From: Pseudomonas arsenicoxydans | GTDB taxonomy: Bacteria > Pseudomonadota > Gammaproteobacteria > Pseudomonadales > Pseudomonadaceae | Length of the DNA: 64,000 bases | Reading direction: 5' to 3' | NCBI RefSeq assembly: GCF_900103875.1 | Contig: NZ_LT629705.1 | Span: forward strand, 1,564,501 to 1,628,500 | Part shown: in pieces, positions 46,301 through 54,777 of the stretch | Layout: each line of letters opens with the position of its first letter | Position numbering within the stretch: the first letter of the stretch is position 1 | The notes under the pieces: generated by a model | Database searches by the model: none | The model's input: the letters and a program-made list of their open reading frames with translations, nothing else | Told to the model about the DNA's origin: nothing | Program-made: the position numbers and the translations under genes

Positions 46301-46396
46301 CGTGTGTTCGCACCGCTGGCCGACGGCAGCGTGATCGAGGCGGAAATCGTTTCTTCGGTGTTCTTCGATCCAAAAGGCGATCGCCAGAACGTGTAA
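43379..46396 (+). CDS. soxA: Sarcosine oxidase alpha subunit SoxA
   Basis: SoxA is the large subunit of sarcosine oxidase and binds NAD+ and folate. The 1005-residue protein has an N-terminal ferredoxin-like domain without cluster cysteines (YSRPRGIFAAGAEEPNAV), a Rossmann region (VLIVGAGPAGLAAALAAA near residue 172), and a C-terminal GcvT-like aminomethyltransferase region (from about 610) for folate. Length and domain order are normal. It is followed, after a REP doublet, by soxG. Confidence 0.95.
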   Translation: MSQINRLSNGGRIDRNKVLSFTFNGQVYKGFEGDSLAAALLANGVDIIGRSFKYSRPRGIFAAGAEEPNAVLQIGATEATQIPNVRATQQALYQGLVATSTNGWPSVNNDMMGILGKVGGKLMPPGFYYKTFMYPQSFWMTYEKYIRKAAGLGRSPTENDPDTYDYMNHHCDVLIVGAGPAGLAAALAAARSGARVILADEQEEFGGSLLDTRESLDGKPATEWVASVIAELKDTPDVLLLPRATVNGYHDHNFLTIHERLTDHLGDRAPIGQVRQRIHRVRAKRVVLATGAHERPLVYGNNDVPGNMLAGAVSTYVRRYGVAPGKKLVLSTNNDHAYRVALDWLDASLQVVAIADARSNPRGALVEEARAKGIRILTGSAVIETRGSKHVTAARVAAIDVKGHKVTSPGEWLDCDLVASSGGYSPVVHLASHLGGKPIWREDILGFVPGEAPQKRVCVGGINGVYGLGDSLADGFEGGARAASEAGFSVVEGTLPKALSRLEEPTLALFQVPHEKNTARAPKQFVDLQNDVTAAAIELATREGFESVEHVKRYTALGFGTDQGKLGNVNGLAIAARSLNVTIPQMGTTMFRPNYTPVTFGAVAGRHCGHIFEPVRHTALHHWHVKNGAEFEDVGQWKRPWYFPKNGEDIHAAVKRECKAVRDSVGLLDASTLGKIDIQGPDTREFLNRIYTNAWTKLDVGKARYGLMCKEDGMVFDDGVTACLADNHFVMTTTTGGAARVLQWLEIYHQTEWPDLKVYFTSVTDHWATMTLSGPNSRKLLSEVTDADLSNEAFPFMTWKEALVGGVPARIFRISFTGELSYEVNVQADYAMGVLEKIAEAGKKYNLTPYGTETMHILRAEKGFIIVGQDTDGSMTPDDLNMGWCVGRTKPFSWIGQRGMNREDCVRDQRKQLVGLKPIDPTKWLPEGAQLVFNTKQAIPMTMVGHVTSSYLHNSLGYSFAMGVVKGGLKRIGERVFAPLADGSVIEAEIVSSVFFDPKGDRQNV

Positions 46397-46406
46397 CACC
46401 ACAGTA

Positions 46407-46499
46407 CCTGTGGGAGCGTGGCTTGCCCGCGATGAACGATAACGCGGTGCTTCAGGCAGAACGCGTCGCTCCCATCGCGGGCAAGCCCGCTCCCACAGG
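46407..46499. repeat. REP doublet between soxA and soxG
   Basis: Inverted pair, with a left copy of the GGGAGCGTGGCTTGCCCGCG type and a canonical right copy. It begins ten bases after the soxA stop, inside the sox operon, where it may lower soxG, purU and fdhA message. Confidence 0.9.
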
Positions 46500-46526
46500 G
46501 CACACGAATTCAGGAACAGGTGCTTT

Positions 46527-47159
46527 ATGACCGCAGCCAATGTTTACCAACAACGCCCAACCAACGGGGCCAAGGCCGAGTCGTCGCTGCATCACGCAGG
46601 CCTGCAAAGCCTGGTGGGCAAGGGCCGCAAGAACGCCGGCGTGATCGTGCGTGAGAAAAAACTCCTCGGCCACCTGACCATTCGTGGCGATGGCCACGAT
46701 GCGGCTTTCGCTGCCGGCGTGCACAAAGCCCTCGGCATCGAACTGCCAGCTGCGCTGACCGTCGTCGTCAAAGGCGAAACCAGCCTGCAATGGATGGGGC
46801 CGGATGAATGGCTGCTGATCGTGCCGACCGGCGAAGAGTTCGCCGCCGAGCAAAAACTGCGTGAAGCGCTGGGTGACCTGCACATCGCAATCACCAACGT
46901 CAGCGGTGGCCAGCAGGTTCTCGAACTGAGCGGCCCGAAAGTGCGCCAGGTGCTGATGAAGTCCACCAGCTACGACGTACACCCCAACAACTTCCCGGTC
47001 GGCAAGGCTGTGGGCACCGTGTTTGCCAAGTCGCAACTGGTGATCCGCCATACCGCCGAAGACACCTGGGAACTGCTGATTCGTCGCAGTTTCTCGGACT
47101 ACTGGTGGTTGTGGTTGCAGGATGCTGCCGCCGAGTACGGGTTGAGCGTTCAGGCTTGA
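46527..47159 (+). CDS. soxG: Sarcosine oxidase gamma subunit SoxG
   Basis: SoxG is the fourth subunit of heterotetrameric sarcosine oxidase, related to the GcvT/YgfZ fold. It has 210 residues, with the family segments LQWMGPDEWLLIVP and VLELSGPKVRQVLMKSTSYD. AGGAACAGGTGCTTT precedes the ATG. It is separated from soxA by 130 bp containing REPs and from purU by another REP doublet. Confidence 0.94.
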   Translation: MTAANVYQQRPTNGAKAESSLHHAGLQSLVGKGRKNAGVIVREKKLLGHLTIRGDGHDAAFAAGVHKALGIELPAALTVVVKGETSLQWMGPDEWLLIVPTGEEFAAEQKLREALGDLHIAITNVSGGQQVLELSGPKVRQVLMKSTSYDVHPNNFPVGKAVGTVFAKSQLVIRHTAEDTWELLIRRSFSDYWWLWLQDAAAEYGLSVQA

Positions 47160-47166
47160 GATCGCC

Positions 47167-47255
47167 TTCGCGGGTAAGCCTCGCTCCTACAGGTCCGCGT
47201 CGTACGGATTATTCGCGAACGACACAAAACTGTAGGAGCGAGGCTTGCCCGCGAA
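47167..47255. repeat. REP doublet, GTAGGAGCGAGGCTTG variant, between soxG and purU
   Basis: Both arms carry the variant CGGGTAAGCCTCGCTCCTAC or its complement, distinct from the neighbouring doublets. It is the second of three doublets that punctuate the sox-purU-fdhA series. Confidence 0.87.
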
Positions 47256-47298
47256 CAACCGCGCAGCGGTTGCCCACAACAACAGGAGTCACCGCACT

Positions 47299-48156
47299 AT
47301 GAGCCGCGCCCCAGACACATGGATTCTGACCGCCGACTGCCCAAGCGTGCTCGGCACCGTGGACGCGGTGACCCGCTTTCTGTTCGAGCAGGGCTGCTAC
47401 GTCACCGAGCACCACTCCTTTGACGACCGGCTCTCGGGCCGTTTCTTCATTCGCGTGGAATTCCGCCAGCCCGACGGCTTTGATGAACAGGCATTTCGTG
47501 TCGGCCTGGAAGAACGTGGCAAAGCCTTCGGCATGGTCTTCGAACTGACCCCGCCGAACTACCGGCCAAAAGTGGTGATCATGGTCTCCAAGGCTGATCA
47601 CTGCCTCAACGACTTGCTCTACCGCCAGCGCATCGGCCAGTTGTCGATGGACGTGGCCGCCGTGGTCTCCAACCACCCCGACCTCAAGCCGCTGGCCGAC
47701 TGGCACCAGATTCCGTATTACCACTTCCCCCTGGACCCGAACGACAAGCCGTCGCAAGAGCGCCAGGTGTGGCAGGTCATCGAAGAGTCCGGCGCGGAAC
47801 TGGTGATCCTTGCCCGCTACATGCAAGTGCTGTCGCCCGAGCTGTGCCGCAAACTCGACGGCAAGGCGATCAACATTCACCACTCCCTGTTGCCCGGTTT
47901 CAAAGGTGCCAAGCCTTATCACCAGGCTTATAACAAGGGCGTGAAGCTGGTCGGTGCCACCGCGCACTACATCAATAACGACCTGGACGAAGGCCCGATC
48001 ATCGCCCAGGGCGTAGAGGCCGTGGACCACAGTAATTACCCGGAAGATCTGATCGCCAAGGGGCGGGATATCGAAGGGCTGACCCTGGCACGGGCCGTTG
48101 GGTATCACATTGAGCGAAGGGTGTTCCTCAACGCCAATCGCACCGTCGTTCTTTAG
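47299..48156 (+). CDS. purU: Formyltetrahydrofolate deformylase PurU
   Basis: PurU hydrolyses 10-formyl-THF to formate and THF, returning folate for sarcosine oxidation. The 285-residue protein has an N-terminal ACT domain (WILTADCPSVLGTVDAVTRF) and a formyltransferase-type catalytic domain with NIHHSLLPGF and the Asp of NNDLDEGPII. The ATG at 47299 follows AACAGGAGTCACCGCACT. Its place in the sox operon marks it as the betaine-linked paralogue (purU2 in P. aeruginosa). Confidence 0.94.
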   Translation: MSRAPDTWILTADCPSVLGTVDAVTRFLFEQGCYVTEHHSFDDRLSGRFFIRVEFRQPDGFDEQAFRVGLEERGKAFGMVFELTPPNYRPKVVIMVSKADHCLNDLLYRQRIGQLSMDVAAVVSNHPDLKPLADWHQIPYYHFPLDPNDKPSQERQVWQVIEESGAELVILARYMQVLSPELCRKLDGKAINIHHSLLPGFKGAKPYHQAYNKGVKLVGATAHYINNDLDEGPIIAQGVEAVDHSNYPEDLIAKGRDIEGLTLARAVGYHIERRVFLNANRTVVL

Positions 48157-48161
48157 ATCGC

Positions 48162-48252
48162 TATCGCGGGCAAGCCCGCTCCCACAGGGTTCTTTGTCGT
48201 TTACAGACCTTGTGTTCACCCCGTCCACTGTGGGAGCGGGCTTGCCCGCGAT
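48162..48252. repeat. REP doublet between purU and fdhA
   Basis: Canonical inverted pair with a 36-bp spacer, starting six bases past the purU stop. It is the third doublet of the series and leaves about 110 bp before fdhA for a possible internal promoter. Confidence 0.9.
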
Positions 48253-48360
48253 GAGGTCCTAAAGGACAACGCAAGACACAGGCAACAAACCAGAGCAATC
48301 AACGCGCCGCCGTTTCATGGCGACGCGACCGCTACATAAAAACAACAGCGAGGTGAAAGC

Positions 48361-49560
48361 ATGTCTGGCAATCGTGGTGTGGTGTATCTCGGCAATGGCA
48401 AAGTCGAAATACAGAAAATCGACTATCCAAAAATGCAGGACCCGCGCGGCAGGAAGATCAACCATGCTGTCATCCTGCGTGTGGTTTCCACCAACATCTG
48501 TGGTTCCGATCAGCACATGGTGCGCGGTCGTACCACCGCTCAAACCGGCCTGGTACTCGGTCATGAAATCACCGGTGAAGTGATCGAGAAGGGCAGCGAC
48601 GTCGAGAACCTGCAGATCGGCGACCTGGTTTCCGTACCATTCAACGTTGCTTGCGGGCGCTGCCGTTCCTGCAAGGAAATGCATACCGGTGTTTGCCTCA
48701 GCGTTAACCCGGCGCGTCCGGGCGGTGCCTACGGTTATGTCGACATGGGCGACTGGACCGGCGGCCAGGCGGAGTACGCGATGGTGCCGTACGCCGACTT
48801 CAACCTGCTGAAACTGCCGGATCGCGATCGCGCGATGGAAAAAATCCGCGACCTGACCTGCCTCTCCGACATCCTGCCAACCGGTTACCACGGTGCCGTG
48901 ACGGCCGGCGTTGGCCCAGGCAGCACGGTGTACATCGCCGGTGCCGGTCCGGTCGGTCTGGCAGCTGCCGCTTCCGCACGCCTGCTGGGCGCGGCGGTAG
49001 TGATCATCGGTGACGTCAACACCGTTCGCCTGGCACACGCCAAGGCGCAGGGTTTCGAAATCGCTGACCTGTCCCTGGACACCCCGCTGCACGAACAGAT
49101 CGCTGCACTGTTGGGCGAGCCTGAAGTGGATTGCGCCGTCGACGCCGTAGGCTTCGAAGCGCGCGGCCACGGCCATGACGGTGTGAAACACGAGGCTCCG
49201 GCCACCGTGCTCAACTCGCTGATGGGCGTGGTGCGGGTTGCCGGCAAAATCGGTATCCCGGGCCTGTACGTGACCGAAGATCCAGGTGCTGTGGATGCCG
49301 CCGCGAAAATGGGCAGCCTGAGCATTCGCTTCGGCCTGGGCTGGGCTAAATCCCACAGCTTCCACACCGGCCAGACGCCTGTGATGAAGTACAACCGTCA
49401 GCTGATGCAGGCGATCATGTGGGACCGCATTCACATCGCCGACATCGTTGGCGTGGAAGTCATCAGCCTGGATGACGCGCCACGTGGTTACGGTGAGTTC
49501 GATGCGGGCGTGCCGAAGAAGTTTGTGATCGATCCACACAAACTGTTCAGCGCGGCGTAA
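48361..49560 (+). CDS. fdhA: Glutathione-independent formaldehyde dehydrogenase
   Basis: FdhA is a zinc- and NAD-dependent medium-chain dehydrogenase that oxidises the formaldehyde released by GbcAB and DgcAB to formate. Of 399 residues, the catalytic zinc ligand Cys is in NICGSDQHM with GHE following, the structural zinc cysteines are in [15 protein letters not shown], and the NAD motif is [13 protein letters not shown]. The nucleotide-linked Pseudomonas type keeps NAD tightly bound. It ends the sox series and is followed by a strong terminator. Confidence 0.95.
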   Translation: MSGNRGVVYLGNGKVEIQKIDYPKMQDPRGRKINHAVILRVVSTNICGSDQHMVRGRTTAQTGLVLGHEITGEVIEKGSDVENLQIGDLVSVPFNVACGRCRSCKEMHTGVCLSVNPARPGGAYGYVDMGDWTGGQAEYAMVPYADFNLLKLPDRDRAMEKIRDLTCLSDILPTGYHGAVTAGVGPGSTVYIAGAGPVGLAAAASARLLGAAVVIIGDVNTVRLAHAKAQGFEIADLSLDTPLHEQIAALLGEPEVDCAVDAVGFEARGHGHDGVKHEAPATVLNSLMGVVRVAGKIGIPGLYVTEDPGAVDAAAKMGSLSIRFGLGWAKSHSFHTGQTPVMKYNRQLMQAIMWDRIHIADIVGVEVISLDDAPRGYGEFDAGVPKKFVIDPHKLFSAA

Positions 49561-49575
49561 GGCTTCACGCAAAAC

Positions 49576-49606
49576 AAAACGGCGACCTTCGGGTCGCCGT
49601 TTTTTT
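49576..49606 (+). terminator. Strong terminator after fdhA
   Basis: Perfect 12-bp stem (AAAACGGCGACC/GGTCGCCGTTTT) with a TTCG tetraloop and a T-run, 15 bp past the fdhA stop. It ends the glyA-to-fdhA transcript. Confidence 0.95.
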
Positions 49607-49615
49607 GTTCGATGA

Positions 49616-49724
49616 TGATCGTTCTCACGCTCTGCGTGGTAACGCCTCCTGTGACGCTCTGCGTCACGATTTGGGACGCAGAGCGTCCCGGGCTGCATTC
49701 CCACGCAGAGCGTGGGAACGATCA
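49616..49724. repeat. 109-bp multi-hairpin element, copy 2 (fdhA/anti-sigma gap)
   Basis: Same length and plan as copy 1 at 27795. The right arm is identical to copy 1, while the left arm and inner pair have diverged (GTGACGCTCTGCGTCAC). It abuts the stop codon of the anti-sigma gene (TAA at 49725-49727, read from the - strand). A partial, degenerate relative is seen at 53446-53475. Confidence 0.9.
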
Positions 49725-50399
49725 TTAGAGGACCACCAACGCTCCTTGATATAGAACGGGCCCCGTCGGTTGCCCCGTCGGCGAACCACCCTTCGGCTCA
49801 AGACTCACCGCCAACGTAATCGGTTTGGCGATCAACGCTTTCTGCGCATCGTTCAGCGCTACGCGACCTTTGCCGTCAGCCGGAATCACACCGAGGGAAA
49901 TTGGTTTTCCATCCGCTGGAATCGCCCACAACTCCAGGCTTTGGCTCGGATCAACCGCTGCCAATGTCAAAGGCTCGACCTTCAGATAATCCGCATGTGA
50001 TTCCACTTTCAGTGCGGGCTGTGCGTCGGCTGTCAGCAACGTGGCGCTGTAACGCGCGCTGTCACGGTTATAGATCACGCCCAGCGTCACGGCGATCACC
50101 AGCGAGCAAACCGCGGCGGTCACTCGCAACCAGTTCCAGAACGGACGCTTCTCTGGCACATGAAGCACCTGCGGTTCGATTCGCGCGGTGATGCCTTTCC
50201 ATACCCGATCTGGCACCGGCTGTTCGGGCAAAGCTTCGGTCAGACTGGCGAGGCTTTCCTGCCATTGCGCTAATTCAGCTCGAAGCGCTGCGTCTTCCAG
50301 CAGCAATTGTTCAAAACGCCGACGAGCGGAAGAGGGCATCAAGCCAATGGCGTAATCGGCAGCGAGGGCGCGTCGCAGGGTCGGGGTTTGATAGTTCAT
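49725..50399 (-). CDS. Anti-sigma factor, RskA/ECF type
   Basis: A 224-residue single-pass membrane protein. The cytoplasmic N-terminal part (about 1-85, [23 protein letters not shown]) is the anti-sigma zinc-finger-like domain without its metal ligands. One helix follows ([17 protein letters not shown], about 93-110), then a periplasmic RskA domain ([16 protein letters not shown]). The start overlaps the sigma gene by four bases. Its C-terminal end abuts the 109-bp repeat. It should hold the sigma factor until a signal triggers its cleavage. Confidence 0.88.
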   Translation of the reverse strand: MNYQTPTLRRALAADYAIGLMPSSARRRFEQLLLEDAALRAELAQWQESLASLTEALPEQPVPDRVWKGITARIEPQVLHVPEKRPFWNWLRVTAAVCSLVIAVTLGVIYNRDSARYSATLLTADAQPALKVESHADYLKVEPLTLAAVDPSQSLELWAIPADGKPISLGVIPADGKGRVALNDAQKALIAKPITLAVSLEPKGGSPTGQPTGPVLYQGALVVL

Positions 50400-51031
50400 G
50401 ATTCAAGGCACCTGCGCAGTCGCTCCATACCGCGGCGGATCCAGGATTTCACCGAGCCCAGCGGCGCGGCCAGGTGTTCGGCGAGTTCAGAGCAGGACAA
50501 CCCCTGAAAGTAAGCCACGGTGATCGATTGACGCTGCATGCCTTCGAGGCTTTCCAGGCAGCGGTTCAAGGCATTGGCCTCACGGGCACGACTTAGCTGT
50601 TCGTGGGCCGATGGGCTTTCATCCACCAGCGCTTGCTCTTCGAGATCGCTCAATGGCCGGTCACGATGTTTACGTAACTGGTCGATGGCCTGGTTGCGGG
50701 TGATGTTGATCATCCAGGTCAACGGCGCGGACAGGTGCGCCTCATAGCGTGAGGCATTGTTCCAGATGCGCACAAAGCTTTCCTGCAGCACTTCTTCGGC
50801 CAGGTCCGCACGCCCCATGAAACGCAGGGCAACACCATGCAAACGCGGGCCGACGCTACGGTACAGCGTCTCGAACGCGCGGCGGTCGCCCAGTGAACAT
50901 TGGGCCAGGAGTTGCCTGAGTTGATCGATGTCGGCGGTGGAAATAGTGGTTCTCCGGGTAATCGGCGTGGACTGCGCGTGGTTCTTGTTGCAGGCAGAGG
51001 TTAGTTGACGGCGCGCGCTTGTTCCATTCAC
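50396..51031 (-). CDS. ECF RNA polymerase sigma factor
   Basis: An ECF sigma-70 of about 211 residues. Region 2 is RAFETLYRSVGPRLHGVALRF through EEVLQESFVRIWNNA; region 4 is QSITVAYFQGLSCSELAEHL and GSVKSWIRRGMERL. The start is uncertain: a GTG at 51031 has GAGG eight bases upstream, a GTG at 51040 lies against that site, and an ATT at about 50940 has GGAG seven bases upstream and would fit the usual family length better. It is co-directional with the fasciclin gene and the anti-sigma gene, a set conserved in many bacteria. Confidence 0.88.
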   Translation of the reverse strand: MNGTSARRQLTSACNKNHAQSTPITRRTTISTADIDQLRQLLAQCSLGDRRAFETLYRSVGPRLHGVALRFMGRADLAEEVLQESFVRIWNNASRYEAHLSAPLTWMINITRNQAIDQLRKHRDRPLSDLEEQALVDESPSAHEQLSRAREANALNRCLESLEGMQRQSITVAYFQGLSCSELAEHLAAPLGSVKSWIRRGMERLRRCLES

Positions 51032-51084
51032 GGCAGACACCTCGGGAAATCGCCGGCCCTGATGTTCAGAGCCGGCGGTACGGC

Positions 51085-51678
51085 TCAGCTTTTTGGCATC
51101 AGCACTTTGTCGATGACCTGAATCACGCCGTTGGACTGATACACGTCATAGGTGGTGATGTCGGCGACGTCACCTTTTTCATCCTTGATGGTGATGTTGT
51201 GCGGACCGTTCATCATCGCCCACAGTTTGCCGCCCGCGACAGTAGTCAGCTCGGCTTTGCCGCCACCGGCCTTGATCTTCTCGGCGAGGGTCATCATGTC
51301 GAGTTTTCCGGCGACGACGTGATAGGTGAGAACGTGAGTCAGAGTCGCTTTGTTGGCGGGCTTGAGCAGGGTGTCGACTGTGCCGGCAGGAAGCGCTGCG
51401 AAAGCCGAGTTGACCGGTGCAAACACGGTGAACGGGCCTTTGCCCTTGAGGGTATCGACCAGGCCTGCGGCTTTTACGGCGGCCACCAGCGTGGTGTGGT
51501 CGGCGGAGTTGACGGCATTATCGATGATGTCCTTGCTTGGCATCATGCTTTGGCCACCGACGACGACCGCGTCGCGGCTCATGTCTGCCGCTTGCACGGT
51601 GTTCAGGGCGAGTGCGCCGCCAAGGGTGAAGGTCAGCAGGCTGGCAATCAGAGGCATTTTGATCGAAGTGCGTTTCAT
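51085..51678 (-). CDS. Secreted fasciclin-domain protein
   Basis: A 197-residue exported protein: Sec signal peptide (about 1-31, LLTFTLGGALALNTVQAAD) and one fasciclin/FAS1 domain with the H1 and H2 motifs (TVFAPVNSAFAALP and VLTYHVVAGK, and a final VIQVIDKVLMP). The start at 51678 follows AAAGGATCATCACC. The domain mediates adhesion or protein contacts in other organisms. It precedes the ECF sigma gene by about 50 bp, so it is a likely target or a sensor partner of that sigma system. Confidence 0.9.
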   Translation of the reverse strand: MKRTSIKMPLIASLLTFTLGGALALNTVQAADMSRDAVVVGGQSMMPSKDIIDNAVNSADHTTLVAAVKAAGLVDTLKGKGPFTVFAPVNSAFAALPAGTVDTLLKPANKATLTHVLTYHVVAGKLDMMTLAEKIKAGGGKAELTTVAGGKLWAMMNGPHNITIKDEKGDVADITTYDVYQSNGVIQVIDKVLMPKS

Positions 51679-51895
51679 GGTGATGATCCTTTGTGGGGAG
51701 AATCGGCCAGGAGTGTCTGTCCGTGCTAGATATACGTGGGCAGGGCCAAACTGGATGCAGCGACAAAACATTCTTTTTTGACACTTCGTCAGAGGCTCGC
51801 CAGGACTGGGAACGATCCCCCGGGAGGCCAGTCCAACACACAGTTTTTCGCCGCCCGTTTGCCGGGCGGTTTTCATGGCGCAAGAGGATGTCTGG

Positions 51896-52450
51896 ATGAA
51901 GATTTCACGCGGTTTTGCATTGGTTTCGCTGATGACTCTGGCCGCCAGCCCGGTCTTCGCTCAGTTCAACCTTAATGATGCGGCCAATGCCATTTCCGGC
52001 ATGAAGGGCGATAACAGCGCCGCAGCCGCCGCGCCGACTTCAGAAACGGCCGGTCTGCTGAGCGCGCTGAGCCAATTGAATGTCACGCCACAACAAGCCG
52101 TTGGCGGCACCGGGGCGATGCTGGGGCTGGCCAAGAATCAACTGAGCTCGACCGATTATTCGGAACTGGCCAAAAGCGTTCCGGGGATCGACAAGTTGTC
52201 CGGCGGCGGTGAGCTGGGTGCGCTGGCGGGTCTGTTTGGGTCTTCCGGCAAGGCGGCCGGTCTGGACAACGCCTTGGGTGCCGTGAAGAACACCAATGAT
52301 CTGAACAACGCTTTCAGCGCATTGGGGATGGACAGCGGCATGATCGGCCAGTTTGCCCCGGTGCTGCTGCAATACTTCGGTCAGCAAGGCGTCGGCGGTT
52401 CGCTGCTGAACAGTCTGGGCGGGATCTGGGGCGCTGGCTCCGGCACTTGA
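51896..52450 (+). CDS. DUF2780 exported protein
   Basis: A 184-residue protein with a signal peptide (GFALVSLMTLAASPVFAQF) and a Gly/Ala/Leu-rich domain of the DUF2780 family (GLLSALSQLNVTPQQAVGGTGAMLGLAKNQLS, key part QLNVTPQQAVGGTGAML). No catalytic residues are evident. AGAGGATGTCTGG precedes the ATG. A TTGACA box at 51778-51783 lies upstream but lacks a clear -10. It is divergent from the fasciclin gene, which might be stress-related, but this is inference. It converges with the acyltransferase gene, leaving one base between them. Confidence 0.8.
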   Translation: MKISRGFALVSLMTLAASPVFAQFNLNDAANAISGMKGDNSAAAAAPTSETAGLLSALSQLNVTPQQAVGGTGAMLGLAKNQLSSTDYSELAKSVPGIDKLSGGGELGALAGLFGSSGKAAGLDNALGAVKNTNDLNNAFSALGMDSGMIGQFAPVLLQYFGQQGVGGSLLNSLGGIWGAGSGT

Positions 52451-52451
52451 T

Positions 52452-53339
52452 CTAGCGGTTCTCGGCGCGCAACGCGCTGATGCGCCGATCCTTTTCGATC
52501 CAGAGGTGGTTGACCCAGTTCTGGATCGTTTCGCGAAACACCGGGTCGTTCTCGTAATCGCCCTGCCACAGTTCAGGGTCGAGTTCGCGGGTCTTGATGT
52601 CGATGATGACCCGCGGCACGTTGCCACTGATCAGGTCCCAGAATCCCGGAATCTTCTGCTGCGGATACACCACCGTCACATCAAGAATGGCGTCCAGCTG
52701 TTCGCCCATCGCTGCCAGCACAAACGCCACACCGCCCGCCTTGGGCTTGAGCAAATGCGTGAACGGTGATTGCTGCTGGGTGCTTTTCGCTGCGGTATAG
52801 CGGGTGCCTTCCAGATAATTGACCACCGTCACTGGCTGGCGCTTGTACAGCTCGCAGGCTTGTTTGGTGATCTCCAGGTCCTTGCCGGCCAGCTCCGGGT
52901 TTTTTGCCAGAAACGCCTTGGTGTAGCGCTTCATGAACGGATAATCCAGCGCCCACCATGCCAGGCCCAGGAACGGCACCCAGATCAGCTCTTTCTTGAG
53001 GAAGAACTTGAAGAACGGCGTGCGCCGGTTGAGCGTCTGGATCAGCGCCGGGATATCGACCCAGGATTGATGGTTGCTGATCACCAGATACGACGTGTCG
53101 CGGCGCAGTTCATTGCCACCCCTGATGTCCCATTGGGTGGGGATGCACAGGCGGAAGATCAGCTTGTCGATTTCGGCCCAGGTCTCGGCGATCCACATCA
53201 CCGCCCATGAGGCATAGTCGCGAAAGCGCCCGGGCAGGATCAGTTTGAGCAATGCGAACATCATCAGCGGCCCGAACAGGACCAGGGTGTTGAGCAACAG
53301 CAGAAAGGTGACGAAACAGCCGGTGAGCAGGCGGCGCAT
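52452..53339 (-). CDS. Lysophospholipid acyltransferase-like protein (PlsC/YihG type)
   Basis: A 295-residue membrane acyltransferase. An N-terminal hydrophobic segment (about 5-35) is followed by the PlsC motifs: SNHQSWVD (HxxxxD, about residues 91-98) and the EGTR element (NYLEGTRYTAA near residue 172). It resembles E. coli YihG, a 1-acyl-glycerol-3-phosphate acyltransferase that varies the acyl chains of phospholipids. The start at 53339 has only a weak ribosome site (AGAGTC). It stands alone on the - strand. Confidence 0.88.
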   Translation of the reverse strand: MRRLLTGCFVTFLLLLNTLVLFGPLMMFALLKLILPGRFRDYASWAVMWIAETWAEIDKLIFRLCIPTQWDIRGGNELRRDTSYLVISNHQSWVDIPALIQTLNRRTPFFKFFLKKELIWVPFLGLAWWALDYPFMKRYTKAFLAKNPELAGKDLEITKQACELYKRQPVTVVNYLEGTRYTAAKSTQQQSPFTHLLKPKAGGVAFVLAAMGEQLDAILDVTVVYPQQKIPGFWDLISGNVPRVIIDIKTRELDPELWQGDYENDPVFRETIQNWVNHLWIEKDRRISALRAENR

Positions 53340-53530
53340 AAGAGACTCTTGTAAGCATTTGGGCGCGCCATGATATGCAGCTTCGGGCGAGAGGCCAAAT
53401 CGGCGGTGACGAATGTTTCACCTTTGGACCTTTAGTCTCGCTACACAAATCATTCCCCGCAGTGCGTGGGAACGATCTATCCGATAAAGGTCTAAAATCC
53501 CGCTGCCCACTCCTTATGGATGCCCATCAC

Positions 53531-54037
53531 GTGAAATCCCTCCTAGCATTGCTTTCCCTCGTGGCCCTGCCGGTCCTGGCCGCTGAGCCGACTTTGTACG
53601 GGCGCTACGAATACATTGCGCTGCCGGAAATCGGTGGCCAGGTCCTCAAGGCCAAGATGGACACCGGCGCCCTGACCGCCTCGCTGTCGGCCAAGGACAT
53701 CGAAACCTTCACTCGCGACGGCGAAGAGTGGGTGCGTTTTCGGCTCGCCACCAAAGACGCGAGCAACAAGGTCTACGAGCACAAGATCGCGCGGATCAGC
53801 AAGATCAAGACCCGCTCGGAAGAAGAAGACGATGACGCGAACGTGAGCGCCCCGACCAAGCGTCCAGTGGTCGATCTGGAACTGTGCCTGGGCAACGTCA
53901 AGCGCACCGTCGAGGTCAACCTCACCGACCGCAGCAGCTTCAATTATCCGTTGTTGATCGGTGCCAAGGCGTTGCGTGAATTTGGCGCGGCGGTGAATCC
54001 GGCACGACGTTTCACGGCTGACAAACCCGACTGCTGA
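53531..54037 (+). CDS. RimK-linked retropepsin-like zinc-protease family protein
   Basis: A 168-residue exported protein with a signal peptide (SLLALLSLVALPVLAAEP). It has a retropepsin-type fold: AKMDTGALTASL (active-site Asp-Thr-Gly) and later LLIGAKALREFGAAVNP. The family is called ATP-dependent zinc protease/RimK-related. Relatives lie beside creBCD in many pseudomonads. The start is taken as GTG at 53531 because the signal peptide then begins normally; an ATG at 53516 would add five residues. It lies 59 bp before creB and may share its transcript. Confidence 0.82.
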   Translation: MKSLLALLSLVALPVLAAEPTLYGRYEYIALPEIGGQVLKAKMDTGALTASLSAKDIETFTRDGEEWVRFRLATKDASNKVYEHKIARISKIKTRSEEEDDDANVSAPTKRPVVDLELCLGNVKRTVEVNLTDRSSFNYPLLIGAKALREFGAAVNPARRFTADKPDC

Positions 54038-54096
54038 TTGACGGCGAATCAGCCTTGGGGCACCGTTCGCCCACTTAACTGCCGGGCTCGGACGCC

Positions 54097-54777
54097 ATGC
54101 CTCATATCCTGATTGTCGAAGACGAAGCGGCGATTGCCGACACCTTGATTTTCGCCTTGCAGGGCGAGGGGTTCACCACAACCTGGCTGAGCCTGGGCGC
54201 GGCGGCGCTGGAGCATCAGCGCCAGGCCCCGGCCGACCTGATCATTCTCGACATTGGCCTGCCGGACATCAGCGGTTTTGAAACCTGCAAGCAATTGCGG
54301 CGTTTCAGCGATGTGCCGGTGATTTTCCTCAGTGCCCGCGATGCGGAAATCGACCGCGTGGTGGGCCTGGAGATCGGCGCTGACGATTATGTGGTCAAGC
54401 CGTTCAGCCCTCGGGAAGTCGCCGCACGGGTCCGAGCGATTCTCAAGCGCATGGTCCCGCGAGGGGTGGTCGAAGTCGCCTCGGCGTTGTTTCGTATCGA
54501 CAGCGAACGTGTGCAAATCAGCTATCGCAGTCAGCCCTTGAGCCTGACCCGCCATGAATTCCGTCTGCTGCAATGCTTGCTGGAACAACCCGAACGGGTC
54601 TTCAGTCGTGAGCAATTGCTCGACGCGCTGGGTGTGGCCGCCGATGCCGGTTACGAGCGCAGCATCGACAGCCACATCAAAAGCGTGCGCGCCAAATTGC
54701 GTCTGGTGAAGGCCGACGCCGAACCGATCCAGACCCATCGTGGTCTCGGTTACAGCTACAGTCCGGGGCACAGCTGA
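54097..54777 (+). CDS. creB: Two-component response regulator CreB
   Basis: CreB is an OmpR-type response regulator controlling carbon/nutrient-response genes and, in Pseudomonas and Aeromonas, some beta-lactam responses through creD. Of 226 residues, the phosphorylation site is Asp52 (LILDIGLPD), with Asp9/Glu10 and Lys in VVKPF completing the pocket, and a winged-helix DNA-binding domain follows (from about residue 130). It overlaps creC by one base (TGATG). A 59-bp gap precedes it. Confidence 0.93.
   Translation: MPHILIVEDEAAIADTLIFALQGEGFTTTWLSLGAAALEHQRQAPADLIILDIGLPDISGFETCKQLRRFSDVPVIFLSARDAEIDRVVGLEIGADDYVVKPFSPREVAARVRAILKRMVPRGVVEVASALFRIDSERVQISYRSQPLSLTRHEFRLLQCLLEQPERVFSREQLLDALGVAADAGYERSIDSHIKSVRAKLRLVKADAEPIQTHRGLGYSYSPGHS

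Noticed and set aside
43298..46540. 1080-codon open frame on the - strand
   Set aside because: It is antisense to soxA, a full-length known gene; the product has no recognisable domain.
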